Origin: Sindora glabra
Taxonomy: Eukaryota > Streptophyta > Magnoliopsida > Fabales > Fabaceae
DNA length: 64,000 nucleotides
Direction of reading: 5' to 3'
NCBI GenBank assembly: GCA_020226215.1
Contig: CM035234.1
Span: 11,622,713-11,686,712 of the forward strand
The notes beneath the pieces are model-generated. The model saw nothing but the letters and a program-made list of their open reading frames with translations. It was not told the DNA's origin and searched no databases. The position numbers and the translations under genes are program-made. Positions 35,253 to 49,223 of this stretch are shown here, piece after piece (positions within the stretch are counted from its first letter, which is position 1; each line of letters opens with the position of its first letter).

Positions 35253-38200
35253 CACTAGTATGAATGTATCCTTTAACATTATCCTATTTACATCGGTTCA
35301 AGTGAAAACCAACATATATAATGGTGCGATAGCATTTTTGAAAATAAATATAATTTATCACATTGGTGTAAATAAAGATCTAACATTATAAAGACTTATT
35401 TTCCAATAAAAGATGAATTATAGCTTAAAGAAACTTAAAATGATAGTTGCATAATAAACCAATATCCAAAAGTTATCACAACTAATTAATATTTGTTATT
35501 AGAAAGTGCAAAAAAAAATTTTGTATTTTGGATGTCAGTTGTACTTTAAAATTGATATCTATAAGTTATTTACAAACAATTAATATTTGTATTTATGGTT
35601 TCATTAGAAATTATAAAATTATTTATATTTAAAAAATTTGCATGCTTATTTAAAATGTACAATAGCATTCACGATATGAATACTTACAACATCATTTTTT
35701 CAATTAATAACTAACTTAAATTGCCTTGTATTGCCTATAAATTCTATCCAAAGTTTCTTTTCTCTTGCATCCCATTTTTCATTTAAGTTTTTCACTCTAT
35801 AATTTTTCTTTCACTCTATTTTATTTAGGTGGCATATGAGAATAATACCTGATCGATACTATTCAATCATCAAATGTTGAGATGCAAATTGCTATTCTCA
35901 AGCTGTCATCCTCTCTTAACCATAACTTGTGTCAAGTTACTAGTTCAAAATAGACAAAGATGGTCTTTTTTCTATATTGTCAACTCAAAGTAAGGAACTA
36001 AGGATAAAATATTATTGCTATGGATATGAAAATAAGGGATTGAGAATAAAATATGGTTGCAATAGATATGAAAGTAAAGGACTAAGGATAAAATATGTTT
36101 TGAAAATACCATGAAAACAATCACCACCACTTTTTTTCAAAGTCATGAGATCAAAACTTCTACCTTTATGAACCATGTTTCAACTTTTTACCATAAAGAC
36201 AATCACCATATCTTTTCTTTAAAGTAATCGTAGTTATAAATATTATGTCTTCCTAAGTATCAATGATAATTTTTTTCAAGCAAGAATGTGCATCATCAAT
36301 GGGACAAATTTCAATATAAGAATATACTACAAAATTTACAAAAAGTTTTTTTCATAGTGATTATATTTAAACTATATTAATAATCTAGTGTTGTATTTGT
36401 ATAGGTCATTATTAAAAAAATATCAAGATGTAGAAGTTGTATAAAAAAATATAACTAAGCAATGTTGATTATTTATAAAAATTGACATGGTTTAGATTAG
36501 ATATCATGATGATTTTTTATCATAACTAACATCTAAAGGTATATATATTGTCAACTGACATATAATTAATATTTATAATGTGTCATAAATACTAAATGTT
36601 TACCGAATATTATGTTTAGGTGATAGCTATAAATGAATTGCATTTATGAAAAAGTTTAAATAAATGAAACTAAAGATATCTTAATGAATGATAATTATGA
36701 AGAAATCTAAATAAATGAAATCAAAAAATGATTACATGAATGACTTTTAGGGAAAAACTTGTAACTTTCATTTTTTTATGGTGACCATCATGTAAATCCA
36801 TTTCAATTGTTGTAGGAGTTATATAAAAAAATATAACTAAGCAACATCAATTATTTATAAAAATTGACATGGTTTAGATTAGATATCATAATGATTTTTT
36901 ATCATAACCAACATCAAAAGTTATATACTATCAACTGACATATAATAAATATTTACAACATGTCATAAATACTAAGTGTTTACTAAATATTATGTTTAGG
37001 TTATGGGTATAAATGAATAGTATTTATGAACAAATTTAAATAAATAAAATTGAAAATGTCTTAATGAATGATGTTTATGAAGAAATCTAAATAAATGGAA
37101 TTGAAAATGGTTACATGAATGGCTTATGGTAACCGTTGTGTAAATCCATTTCAATCGTTGTGATAATTCATCAACAAGAACTTATAATGTTGGTTTTTTT
37201 TTTTGTGACTATCATGTAAGTTCATTTCAATCATCATGATAGTTCATCAATAATTTACATGATGTTTTAGGTCATTATAGTTGTACATATGGCTAAACTT
37301 ACAATGTCAATTTTAATAACTCTCCTTATCAACAAATCAATGATCTTTCAAGATAAATTTTCTTTCATTTAAAAAGAGCTTTTAAGTTGAAAGTGTAAAT
37401 CTTGATATTTTGCATTACCATAGGTATTTGAAAGTTCTTTGAATCCTCAAACTTTCTTACAAGGACTTACACCCCCATCTCAAAAGGAACCCTAAGAGAT
37501 TTTTAGATGTTCTCAATAGCCTAAGTAATTTTAATATTACAATCCACATTTTTCATCTCAAAAGTTTTTTCTATTGATGGATTTTAAAAACCAATGCTAT
37601 TTTAAAAACTAATGCTTTAGAAGGTTTTTAAAATCGATCAAAGTTCCTTCTAAAAACTTGTATCTACACTTTAACTATAAATATAGAAATTCTACAAAGC
37701 ATTTGTAAGAATTTTAAATAAAAATTCTTCCAAAATTATTTATAAAATACTTATGTTCAAATACTTGTGTTCATGGTTGAAATGCAAACACAAATCCTTG
37801 GAAGAAACTTAAAGAGATTCCAATTCTTTGTTAATATTAAATACTATGTTCTACATCCTTCATTTCATTTTAGAAGTAATCTCTTATGGTCATAAGGATC
37901 ACATCAAACCACAATTATTTTCTACACTTAAATAGATAGTCATGAGCATAAAATATCCATAGTTTGATATGATTATCGTAATCATAAGATTAGAAACATT
38001 TCAAATTATATAACATTGATGGCATGTTTTATCCTTATATACCACTTGATACTCATGCTTGATTACTTTATTTGTTATAAGCCTTTAGTGCTCTTTATGT
38101 TTCAATGCAAAAATTAACATGTTTTTTACTTTGTGTTGTTGTCAAACTTTGATACATACAGAGTAAGCGGCATAACCATTCTCACATTGAAAAATAAGAA

Positions 38201-39546
38201 CACGCAAAGCCTCATAGCAAATAAAACAATCAAGCACTTCAATTCCATGTTGATTTTACTATATAACTAATATGGAAAAGTAAATTTATCATTATGCTTA
38301 AGACATCAATTCTATTATAAAATTAATGTGAAATACTTAAAAGATGTCATTTATCTATCCTTAAAAATTGTGAAAATGAAGCAAGAGTCAAAATTAGTAA
38401 TCTGTTCTGAGCCCTAAATTGTAGATATATTATAAAAAAAGTGTCTTATAAAGTGATTAACTAATTAATTTTCCTTTATTAGCAAGAAATTCACTAAAAT
38501 TTCTTTACATAAAAGATTAACTTTTGCTCGAGTTTAACTATTTGTTCACTCTTATTAGCATCTTCTTCTTAACGTTAAAGTTTATTTGATCGCATCATTT
38601 CTCCTCTAAACCTAATCAAGAACATTTATTTGTTATGTATTGTATTGACATATTTAAATTTTTTTTGTTTCTAATTTCATTATTTAGGGTTTTAGTTGAT
38701 ATTGGTTTCTTAAAGAAAAGGTGGTAGATTTCTTCCCCATAAAAGTAAATCAATAGGTATTTTTATAGAAAGGGTTAGGATGATATCAATAATTTAAACA
38801 ATACATAATACTTCCAAAGTTTAATGCCATAAGTTAGGTAATAAATTTCTCTCCAACAAAAGCATATTGTATTAATGTTTTACCTATAACATCAATTCTA
38901 ACATCTTTGTACACTTATTTTCCATCAATAGGATTCACAAGTATTTCTATCAATAGTTAAGTCATTAAAAGACAATGTAAATTCTTTTTCAGTATTTAGA
39001 GGTATCATTTCTAGTCTTTGCAATATTTACATATTATATGTCTTCTACTATTTGAATCCAAATAAATGTATCATTCTTCATCTTTTTCTAGTTTATTGTA
39101 TTTAGGATATTAATTATGATCAGGGAAATATTAAGATAGAGTTTGAATGCTATTGTTACTACTTGTATTGTAACAAAAATTGTTAGATTATGTATTTAGG
39201 TTTGAATACTACTCTAGGGGTAATAGGATTTAGGAGAATTCTTAAAGATTTTAAAAAAATCCAGTAAATAATATCAATTACTTTATAAATCCATTGTTCT
39301 ATTACATATTCAACGTCTATTATTTAAGAATAACCATTGTCTTATTTTAATTATTGAAATAATATATTTCAACTAATCACATCAATTTTATTGTAAAGTA
39401 TCTAACTTTAGTATGGGTATTCAATGTTGGTTCTATAATCAACTATAAATGTATTGGATAAACAATAATGCTTGTATATATGTTGAGTGGTAACCAACAC
39501 AGAATATGTTAAACAATTGATGTTAAATGAATTTTCTATAGTAATG
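35253..39546. mobile_element. Probable non-autonomous CACTA (En/Spm-like) element
   Basis: The left end reads CACTAGTATGAATG; the right end, reverse complemented, reads CATTACTATAGAAA. Both are flanked by TAT (35250-35252 and 39547-39549), the 3-bp duplication expected for CACTA elements. TTTAACAT(T/C)A follows both ends, and AACCAACAT recurs at both sides. The interior is AT-rich, without a transposase, and contains a tandem duplication. The terminal repeat matches at only about 8 of 14 positions, so the boundaries are tentative. Confidence 0.4.
36431..37162. repeat. Tandem duplication, 350-380 bp units
   Basis: Unit 1 (about 36431-36812) and unit 2 (about 36813-37162) share long blocks such as AAAAATTGACATGGTTTAGA, ATATAACTAAGCAA and TAAATACTAA. 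Unit 2 has lost some 30 bp. A further partial copy of the unit end (CATGTAAGTTCATTTCAATC) follows at about 37206. Confidence 0.85.
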
Positions 39547-39774
39547 TATATTCCTACGCAAGACATTTTTTGTCAAAACAAATGAAGTCTTCATCTTTTA
39601 TTATTATTTTATCCTTAATATAAAATTTTAAATGGAGAGATTATGACATAATATTAATTATATCCTTTTTCATTCTCTCTAATACAAACTAACATATGTA
39701 ACATGAGGGTATTACTCAAGTCTTGGGATCCTAGCTGAGGAAGAGGATAGAACTCATAATATCAAGCTATCTAA

Positions 39775-41919
39775 AATAGGCCTACAACATCGCATTTGAT
39801 GTTTGCGGATATGATACGATTGTTTTTCTTCGAGAAAATATGTGGGAAGCTATGTATTTGTGAAATATTTTTGAACTCTACAGGGGCTTGTCTAGTTAAA
39901 AAGTAAATTTTGAAAAATCTGGAGTTTTCTTCTAAAAAAAATGTCTTAAAAAGGCCCTAGCAAGAGCTAATTGATATTTTGAGTATGATTAATCAGAAAA
40001 GAGGCAAAATACTTTGGAATACCATTATTCTTATCAAAGGCAAAAATAAAGAATTTTAGGTTCTTGATTGACAAAGTATAACATAGATTAGCGGGGTGGA
40101 AGCGAAATTTGTTGTCTTGGGCAGGTCGATATGCGATGATTAATTCAATTCTTCAACAGATTCCAACATGTACGATGCCAGTGCTTAAGGTGCCTGCATC
40201 AATGTGTGAGAGAATATATTAGGGAGGAATTTTTGTTGGAATGTGGATAAAGAAAAATCCCATTATTTCTGTCCAAAGTCATGGCAATTTTTTTGTCAGC
40301 CAAAGGCATTAGAAAGCCTCAGATTCAAGCAGTTTCAACACATTAATGATGCTATGTTATCCAAGCTGACTTAGAAGGTAGAAATGGAGAGGAATGCTCA
40401 TCGGGTGAAGTGCTTTTGGGACAAGTATGTTAAATCTCTTAATTTTGTGGATAGTGAGGATTGTGAAGGATCATAGGCATGGAAAGGTAGTCAACTAAGA
40501 AAGCAGGTTATTTTTCATGGAAGATGCTATATTATGGGGTCAGCGAGGTCATTAAGAGCTTTAATTAACTTTAGGGGTGTTTAACAGGCCTTCAGCTCAC
40601 GAATTTGGCAAATTAATCTGTAGATTTTTAGGGATCGGGCTTGCTAAAAATAAATCTGCAAAAATGCAAACTTAAATAAATTTAGCTTGTGCAAACTAGA
40701 TCTACGCTAGCCACAGACTAAACCCATTTATCAAATAAAGTCCACAGATTTTACAAATTGGGATGCAAATTAAATTAAGCAAAATAGGCTCACATAAAAT
40801 ACAAAACGTAATGGATTGGGTTTAAACAAGCCCCAACCCGGACCATCCAACCTGACTTATTAAGCGCCCATAGTTGACCTATAAGTACCAAACTCTCCAA
40901 ATTTATTCCCCAATTGAGATTGCAGTAATGCCTAATCGTCTGAATTGATGAATGGGAATCTCACGGCCTCGAATCAGCAGTTACCATCAAAATTTTTCAT
41001 TCATGATGACGTATTCAAGATTCGTACGTTACACATAAAGGAAGGTAACGTAGACTTAATGATTTGGGGGTTAAATAGTACGGGGACATTCACTGTAAAA
41101 TCTGCATAAGGTAGTTTCTCTATAACTGAATTTACATCCAAAAAAAAAAAATGTGGAATCAAATATGAAGAGCAAAAATTAAGGACCGCCATAATATGAT
41201 TCTTTGGCGGTATGCAAGGGTGCTTTGTCAACTAGAAGCAGCGTGAGTTAGAAAAATCTGGTCTTTGCAGTGGTGATGATGAAGCGAAACTGGGATGCAA
41301 GATGCCACTTGGTGCATCGTGGTCTTCGAACTGGTTTGTAGCAACTATCAAACACAATTCTCCATGATTCCTAAAGCTGGTCCAAACCAAATGAAGTGGA
41401 ACCCACCAGTGGGAGATGTGATCAAATTAAATTCAGATGCTTGTTGGGTAAATGAATTTGGAACAGCTACAATGCTGGCCCCAAATAGTAATGGTGAGAT
41501 TTTGAGATTCTGGTTTGACAATTTTGAATGTGCTTCATCACTTTTAGTTCAGTGATTAGCCATTCAAAAAGCGATCATGGTTTCATTCAATTTTTAAGGT
41601 AAGCTAGTTGAAGTGGAGAGTGATTACAAGATTGTTGTGGATGCCTCGTTAAGCCTGATTGAAATCCTATGAAGAGTTAGTTCTTTGGTTTAGATTGTGA
41701 ATAAGTTCATGAAGGCTAATTCAAATTTGGCTATAACATGGTGTCCCGGGGAGGCAAATATTCCAGTCCATAAAATTGCAAAGTGGATGGTTCAAAATCT
41801 TACGATTGAGTTGGGGTGATTATCTCAAATCCTTCCTGCTTAGGATATTTTTATCCAAGATGCAAATTTGAATGTTTGAAATAGAATAAAGTTTTATATT
41901 TTCTTTAAAAAAAAAAAAA
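39775..41919 (+). mobile_element. 5'-truncated LINE (L1-type) with RNase H and poly-A
   Basis: Broken frames on the plus strand give, in order, the RT box PTTSHLMFADMIRLFF (about 39781); the thumb segment YFGIPLFLSKAKIK ... GWKRNLLSWAGRYAMIN (40005-40150); the zf-RVT region (DLMIWGLNSTGTFTVKSA, 41055-41108; DRHNMILWRYARV, 41183-41222); and an RVT_3-type RNase H (KWNPPVGDVIKLNSDACW, 41395-41450; VEVESDYKIVVDA, about 41605-41650; a His-Lys-Ile-Ala-Lys-Trp end near 41770). AATAAA at 41885-41890 precedes a 13-A tail (41907-41919). Many stops show it is dead. The copy starts at the RT box, a usual 5' truncation. A MITE is nested at 40572-40872. Confidence 0.85.
40572..40872. mobile_element. 301-bp hAT-type MITE nested in the LINE
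   Basis: The left end is TAGGGGTGTTTAA; the right end, reverse complemented, is TATGGGCGCTTAA. Flanking octamers ATTAACTT (40564-40571) and GTTGACCT (40873-40880) agree at five positions and differ only by transitions, as an old 8-bp target duplication would. LINE homology resumes on the far side. No coding sequence. Confidence 0.65.
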
Positions 41920-42196
41920 GTAAAGTTCTAATAAGGAAAAACTATAGTATAGTTGCTATGCAGTTGTTGATTCAAAAGCTTGTGAGTATTTTGACTAATT
42001 CATTTTTTTCAAATAAATAAAAAATAAATCATTCACAAAACTTTAATTAGAGGTAAATACCTAACAATTTAACCCTAGTAATTTATGCAAACTTGAACTT
42101 ATAACACACAGCTCACTATGTTGTGGTAGTGAAATAATATTTGATACTGTCATTGAGAGTTTACATTTTTTTTTTTTATGTTTTGAATTCAAACTC

Positions 42197-42279
<83 letters not shown>

Positions 42280-45200
42280 TGTATGTATGTATGTATGTAT
42301 GTATGTATGTATGTATGTATGTATGTATGTATGTATGTATGTATGTATTAAGTGGGTTATGACTTTTATCATTAAAAAAAAAATTAAAATTGGATCCTCA
42401 AAATAAGCCTTAAATTCTAAATTTATGATAAAGTGACTAAAGATAGCAAGTTGATAATAATCCACATAATCTCAAGTCCTTACATAGTGACCACATGAGC
42501 ATGCTATGCTTTTAATTTCCTTAGTGCTCCACTACGTTAATGGAAAACCTCAAGTAATTGTGTGTTTCCGCATTACCATCACTTTTTTTTTTTTCCTGAA
42601 TGTTGATATGACTTCCTGTAATTTTTTATATAAAATTTATGATTTTTAATAATATTTTGTAATTATTTTCATAAAATTTACAAGTTCTTTAATACTTTTA
42701 TATTACAAGAATAATTAATTATATTACAATTACAAAATTTAATTAAGTCTTATGCAAAAATTATAAAATTCTGTGAAAAAATTTCATAACATGAAGCAAA
42801 TCGAAGCAAGACCTATATTTTAATTTCTTGGTAGAAGGTACCATTCAATCTTACAAATATATATGTACTATATTTGATTATACTTATTTAATTAAAATAA
42901 GTTGGAATCATTGTTCCTCAGATTAAGCAAGGTGAATGAGATCATCATAAGTTTTCTGATGATCATTTTTTAATTATGTGATTGATGGTAAATATTCTAT
43001 ATTGAATCATATCAAATTTCATATCTTTCGGTGCCTTACAATTTTATATGATTCGAACAAGTTTATTATATTTATTTTATTCTAGTGAAACTATTTATAC
43101 AATGAAAACTAGTTTTTAAATTTTTATTGTTTAGAAGTTACTCCTCTCATAAAATAAAACTGCTATATATGAACAAGTTTAATCGTATTTATAGCTTTTC
43201 TTTGATTATTTTGCTTCAACAGTGAGTGATGGTGCTTTCTCTCTCATTTTCACCGTAGCTAGCTAGCTGTATAGTGTTTTTAGCTAATAAAACTAATTTT
43301 AAATAGGTGTTTCAAACTTGGCAATTAAATAGCCCTAAATTTGATCTTAAGAAAAGTCTTTATTAGGAAAAGTTTATCAACTATTACTCTCACTTCAAAT
43401 AAATATATTAATTTCATATCATAAAAAAATTTGTAAAGATACTGTAAATGTATATATATATGCCCAAGGTAGATTGTATAACTATTTCTCCTTCTTTGTA
43501 CTTGGGTCATCAACCAAATGGATTTGTTTTTTTTTTTTTATAATAGATATAGACGAAGTCCAAAAATAATATCAGGTAATTCACAATGAATAAGTCCAAA
43601 ATAACATTAGATAATTATGACAATTGCAATTTTATTATGATTAATAAAATTGAATATAAATATAAAAATGTAATTATTACAGAAAATAATTAAAGAAAAA
43701 TACGGATGTGATGTTATTTACAATAATAATATTACATATAATATTATAATTGCCAACGCAACTTAAAACTTTAATGACTCCACTAGCTAGCTATGCCAAC
43801 ACAGATCTAGATTATTATATTTCTCTCTATTATTCAAATTAAAAGACAAATCCATTATGTTGCAATTCTAATTATTTCTTTTTACGGGGGAATAGCATAT
43901 TAAAGCATATTGCTGATGTATCTTATCTTATTTGCTTTAACAAGAGTGGCTAAAAATTCTGTGATGAGACCGAATGCCACTCATATATATATATATATAT
44001 ATACACAAGCTCCAATATCACTTAATGAGAAGAGCCAATCATCTTCCGCATAAAAATAATTTCTAATCGTGATGTGATTTAAAATAATTAGTACTATTTT
44101 TCAATATAAAGATAATTTTAATCCTTCCTAAAATATAAATTGTATGATTTTAATTTTATTAATTTAAAATAATCTATAATTGATATTTTCAAATATGTAA
44201 TTAGTGTAATTTTTTACCCTTCTGTTTAATTTTTATGAGTATCTTTATATCGCAAAATCATTTTCACCAAATGTTTCTCCCATATTTTTTTGACATGACT
44301 ATTTTTACAAATATGAACTGAAATCTTTGTCTTATTATTGAAAATTTTAAATAAAATTAATAAATTATGTATAAATTTTTAGATTTATTGTCTTTTAAAT
44401 CTTAAAAAATGTGAATTATCTAAAAAAATAATGCAATGAGTGCTTAAAAATTAAACATAAGTTAATAAAAATTGATAGAAATTAAATAGAAGGATTAAAA
44501 TTGTACTAATTAAATATTTAAATGATCAAAATAAATTATTTTAAATTTAAATTAGAGGGATTAAAATTGAATGATTTGTATTTTACATGATCAAAATTAC
44601 ATTTAAACTTTTTTTTTTACATTTTAACAAATTAAATATCGGATATCATGATTGAGTGTATCATAAAATTTAGAAATAATTTTATAATTTATTAAAAATA
44701 ATAAGAATATTAAAAATATCAACATCAATCTTACGATATAATTAGAGATATTTGGATTGAGATCATAAAAAATTAAGAATCATACAATGTATACTTCCGG
44801 AAGTCCTGTCACATTCATTACCAATTCAAAACAAAAGCAAGCAACATTATTTTAAATTGCAAAAACAGCCACAAATAACAAATTCTATTTGCATGAAATG
44901 GAAGTGGATTTGCTGGCCCAATGCTTCCTTGGTAGTGGGAGGTGGGACAAATTTGCATGTGAAGCAGTCTTTGGTTAACAGTGTGATTCTACATCTCCCA
45001 TTATTTGGCAGTGGAAAGAACCATTCTATATTTTAATAAGCACCAAGTTAAATTAATTTCTACTTTATGTTTTCTAATCTTTCTTATGGAACCTTCTGGG
45101 AGATGGATTAGAAAATGAAAAATATTATAGACACTGAAAATGGATTTCAAAATAGTATTTCAAATTTATTATATTTATTAAATATATATATATATTATAA

Positions 45201-45955
45201 ATTTATCTTATTATCCTATATTTAATAAAAATCTTTGATTTCAATTCAAAATCTAATTTTGAATACCATTTTTAGTGATTGTAATGTTACTATTGAAAAA
45301 TTATGTGTAGTTGTGATAGATAATGAACACAGTTCACTTACACGGATAGTTTCAAACCACGCGGGGGAAAATTCGAATATATATAATAAATAAACGAAGA
45401 TTCTTATTTTGTTAGAAAGATTATATTCTCAATTTTATTATAATATCAAAATTATAATATTATTTCTATTTATATTTTGAGCAATAAAATGATTAAACAT
45501 CTTTATCTTTTTTCATAAAAAGAAATATCGTAATTAGGTGATTGTTAAAGCTCCGAAGGTGATTTTCCTTACTTAGCTAAAATACAAAAATTGATAGTAT
45601 TGAAATTTTTAATTATGTAATAAAATTAAAAATATTTACCAACAAAAATGAGATAAATACAAAGTTAAAGAAGGAAGTATATTGATCCTCAAAATCAAAT
45701 CTCTAATATGCTTTTGGGTTTATTTTTCTTTTAGTGGTATAAAAATTTCCATTTAATTAAGGAGTATATTAGAATGTCTCACGTAAATATCTTCATCGTT
45801 TATATCTCTTTTTTATTTGTCTATAAACTATATATTAAATACTGCTCTCTCAAGAATCTCTTCCAGATCAAATTACAATTCCACATAGCAAAATTTATCA
45901 ATGCTAAAAAACAAAAATAGAGGTAGTATTTACTCAATTTTTTTCTCACAAACTA
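41920..45955. other. AT-rich stretch, no gene recognised
   Basis: Apart from microsatellites at 42202-42349 and 43983-44003, I see only A/T-rich sequence. A small patch of normal composition at about 44890-45040 (TGGCCCAATGCTTCCTTGG) has no open frame worth annotating. Confidence 0.5.
42202..42349. repeat. Compound microsatellite (AT)n then (ATGT)n
   Basis: About 50 bp of AT dinucleotides (42202-42252) pass into roughly 24 copies of a GTAT tetranucleotide (42253-42349). Confidence 0.97.
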
Positions 45956-45961
45956 CAATCG

Positions 45962-46090
45962 TGACATTACCTGTTAATACCAATCCTAACAAGTGAATTG
46001 TGTAACATGACATTACCTTCTTCTTCTTTTTTAATGAAAAATCACATTGCCTTTTAATACTAATCCTAACAAGTGAACTATATGTCATGT
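45962..46090. repeat. Imperfect direct duplication, about 85-bp spacing
   Basis: ACATTACCTGTTAATACCAA plus TCCTAACAAGTGAATTGTG recurs as ACATTGCCTTTTAATACTAA plus TCCTAACAAGTGAACTATA; each is followed by a GACATTACC- or TCATGTC-type end. Confidence 0.7.
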
Positions 46091-46927
46091 CTGCGTGTGT
46101 AAAAGGATTATCAAGAAATTGAGTGTTGTCAATACAAATCCTCGGAGAGTAGTGATCACTTGCATCAACCCCAGCTATTGTAGATTCACTCCAATTGTGC
46201 CATGAATTCAAGTTGGAGAGTAGTGGTATTTTAAGTATAGATAGAAATAGAGATATTCTAATACTATTACACCATAAGAAAGATTCTTTCAAAGATTGAA
46301 CAAATGTCTACAAAACCAAAATGATCAGGTGATTCTCACGCTGCATTTGTTTCATTGAAAAATTCTTTATAAAATATAATTATAAAATATTATGATAGTA
46401 AAAAAAATAATTTATATATGTAATATTAGTTAAAAAATTTGATGGAAGAAAACTTCCTCTTTAAAGGAAGAAGTTATTTTTATCCACTATCATGAGTCTA
46501 AATATCAATTTTCTAATCACAAAATATAAATGCATATAATATTTCTTCATTTATATAAAAAATAAAATTTTCTTACAAAAAAAAATTTTTAAAAATAAAT
46601 GTAGCCTCTAGAATATACACTTTGGTCCATGTACCCTTGCAAATCAACTTTAATCGAGTTTCTATGAGTGTATAAGACAAAATTAATAACTTTGTCATTA
46701 AAATTATAATGATAAAATTATAAGATATTGGCAAAATGAATAATAAGTTGCATAAAATTGAATTATCATCCTTAAATAATAATTTGTATATACAAATTCA
46801 TTTCCCACTTCCATCCTCAAATAATATAATTAGAGATGAAATTATGTCATTTAAAAATTATTTTATCAATATAATCATTTTACTAACATCTTGCAATTTT
46901 AAACATAAAATTATTAAATTTGTCCAA
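46091..46927. other. AT-rich spacer
   Basis: No gene or recognised repeat. Confidence 0.4.
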
Positions 46928-48105
46928 CCCCTTGTTTGGTTGGATGGAAATTAGAGGGTAAAAAAATTTATAAGAAGAAAATGGAGAAAAAAAAAAGTAT
47001 TTCATGCAATGATGAAATGGGGGGAGAAAGAAATTGGAGGACAAATTTATAATGGAATCCGCTTAATTTTTGTTCTCTCCGTGGATGGAGAAAATTTGGG
47101 AGAAAAAATGTATAAAATGAGTTATAAAGCATGATTTCAAATATGTTCATTTTAATTACTTATGTTTTAAAGATAAAAAAACAAGCCCTCTTTCTTTTCT
47201 TGTTCAAATATATTGGTTTGTTTCCCATGTTAATTCATCTACTTTTAGTATAACTTATTTGGAACTTTTGTACAATTTTTTATTTTAAATCAAGTAAAAG
47301 TAATTAGAAAATATTTTAAAATAGAAAATATATAAAATATTTTATTTAATTTTAGGTGGGTAAATTTTACTTTCTATAATTTTGAAAACTTGAAAATTAC
47401 CTCTTTAAGTTTATAAAACTTGAAAATAATACTCATTATTTAATTAATCAATTATTTTATTAAATTACATAATTTTTTCATCTACTTTTTAAGCAAGTAT
47501 CACAAAATTATAATATGTTAATTTATTTCATCATTTTTTCACTCATAATTCTTATATTATATAATTAATAAAAATTATATTATATATATTGAATATTAAA
47601 TAAATACTTTTAAATGAGTTACAAAATTATGTGTTAAAAATAACAAAATAAAATACTATACTATAATCTTATTATTCTTGTTTAAAAAATTATATAATTT
47701 AATAAAATAATTAATTAAGTCGATACTAATTGTTAATTTTAAGTTTTTATAAAGTTAACACAATAAAATTCAACTATTCCAAAATTAAAGGAATATTTTA
47801 GACTTTTTCCTTTAAAATTTACAATTAAAATGCATATTTACTTTCATTTATAATAATTTCACAATTTAATTATTTAACTTTATACATATTTATTTGAATA
47901 AATAAGTTTTTTATAGTTGAGTTGAGTATTATTGTCATTTAAATACATATAAAATTTCTTTCTTCTCATTTTTCAATTCAACTATATAAGGTGAAATAAT
48001 TTCTTTCTTATTTTCTTTCTTCTCTACTAAACATATGAAGAAAAAAATCACTTTTTATCTATTTTCTTTCTTTCTTCCCTAACCTTTTTAGAACCAAACA
48101 AAGCG
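46928..48105. mobile_element. Possible TIR element with a nested AT-rich foldback
   Basis: CCCCTTGTTTGGTT at the left and its near inverse AACCAAACAAAGCG at the right form a 14-bp imperfect inverted repeat of the CTTGTTTGGTT type common in plant MITEs. Purine-rich (left) and pyrimidine-rich (right) arms follow. Inside, 47360-47800 is itself a foldback, with TTAATTAATCAATTATTTTA and its inverse, related to 13290-14345. No target duplication was found, so the outer boundaries are uncertain. Confidence 0.35.
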
Positions 48106-49223
48106 TAAATCCTAGGTATGGAGAGAGAATGTGTGTTGCCACAAGGGCTAGAGCTGATAACTAGCCCAATCTAGTCGTTAAACAAGTTAGGCTATGCCCG
48201 TTCAATTTTTTTATGGGTCTTCATATTTAAAAAACTAATTTGGTCCATTGCGAATTCAAATTAGCTTGTAGGTTTCTTTTTCTAAGTTTTTTAAAATAAA
48301 AATTTTAATTTTAAATAATAAAAAATTAAAATCACTCAATAATATCACATATTTTATTTATAAATTAATCATAATACATTTTGAATTTATATATAACCAT
48401 AAAAAATATTATATATAAGTTATAAAATATCTATAAAATAAAAATATTTTCTATAAATTATTTATAATACAATCCTATATAATTAAAATTAAAAAATAAG
48501 AGTATAATTTTATATTAATTAAAAATATAAGCCTATATAAAATTTAAAAATGTTAAAAAAAAAAAGGGAACTCTTCATAGGCCATCCACCTCATTCGTTG
48601 GCCAACCCACGTGAATCACAAACTTTCACAAACTGAATCAATTGTGGCCCGCAAGATTAAATTCTTTAAAATGGAGATCCGAATACTTTAAAATCCACTG
48701 GCTAACAAACCAATCCATGGATTTTGACTCAGTTCTAACAATTGCACCATCCGCAGATACTCTAAACCCTGTACATTTCCATAGGCACCCTTGATCCTGT
48801 GCAAATCCCTACAACCCCGTTAGGATAAAGAGTCTACCCTATAGATATAACCAACATCCGGTAGGATATATACCCTTCAGTTCAAGGGGCATCTGCATCT
48901 CTCAGCCACGACTTGGTAATCAAAACTAGGATATCAGAAAAAATGGGACCTCTAAGAACAAGAAAGACACAGTATTTAATTCAGCTGCCAGTGTTTTGCT
49001 GAATTTCATGCCAAAAAATAATTGTTTATATCAATGAACTTACTGAGAACAAGGTTGCAAAAATCCAGAGACTGTAAGGGAGAAGGAGACCCTAGATGAG
49101 ATTGCTGCAAACCTAAACTTGTGTTACAGAATTCCAAGTTACCCTGGGTGCACAACCATTGAAAAAGATTTTTTTTTTTTTTGTTAGTGACATCCATAGA
49201 AATTGATAATTTAGAAAAATTAC
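48106..49223. other. Unassigned stretch
   Basis: 48140-48660 is an AT-rich core with GC-richer ends (AGGGCTAGAGCTGATAACTA; GTTGGCCAACCCACGTGA), again hAT-MITE-like but without a clear target duplication. 48700-49200 has near-normal composition (ACCCTTGATCCTGTGCAAAT, ACTCTAAACCCTGTACATTT) but no frame I can assign. Confidence 0.3.

Noticed and set aside
41001..41231. Minus-strand frame over the LINE
   Set aside because: Shadow of the plus-strand zf-RVT region, which has a clear family match.
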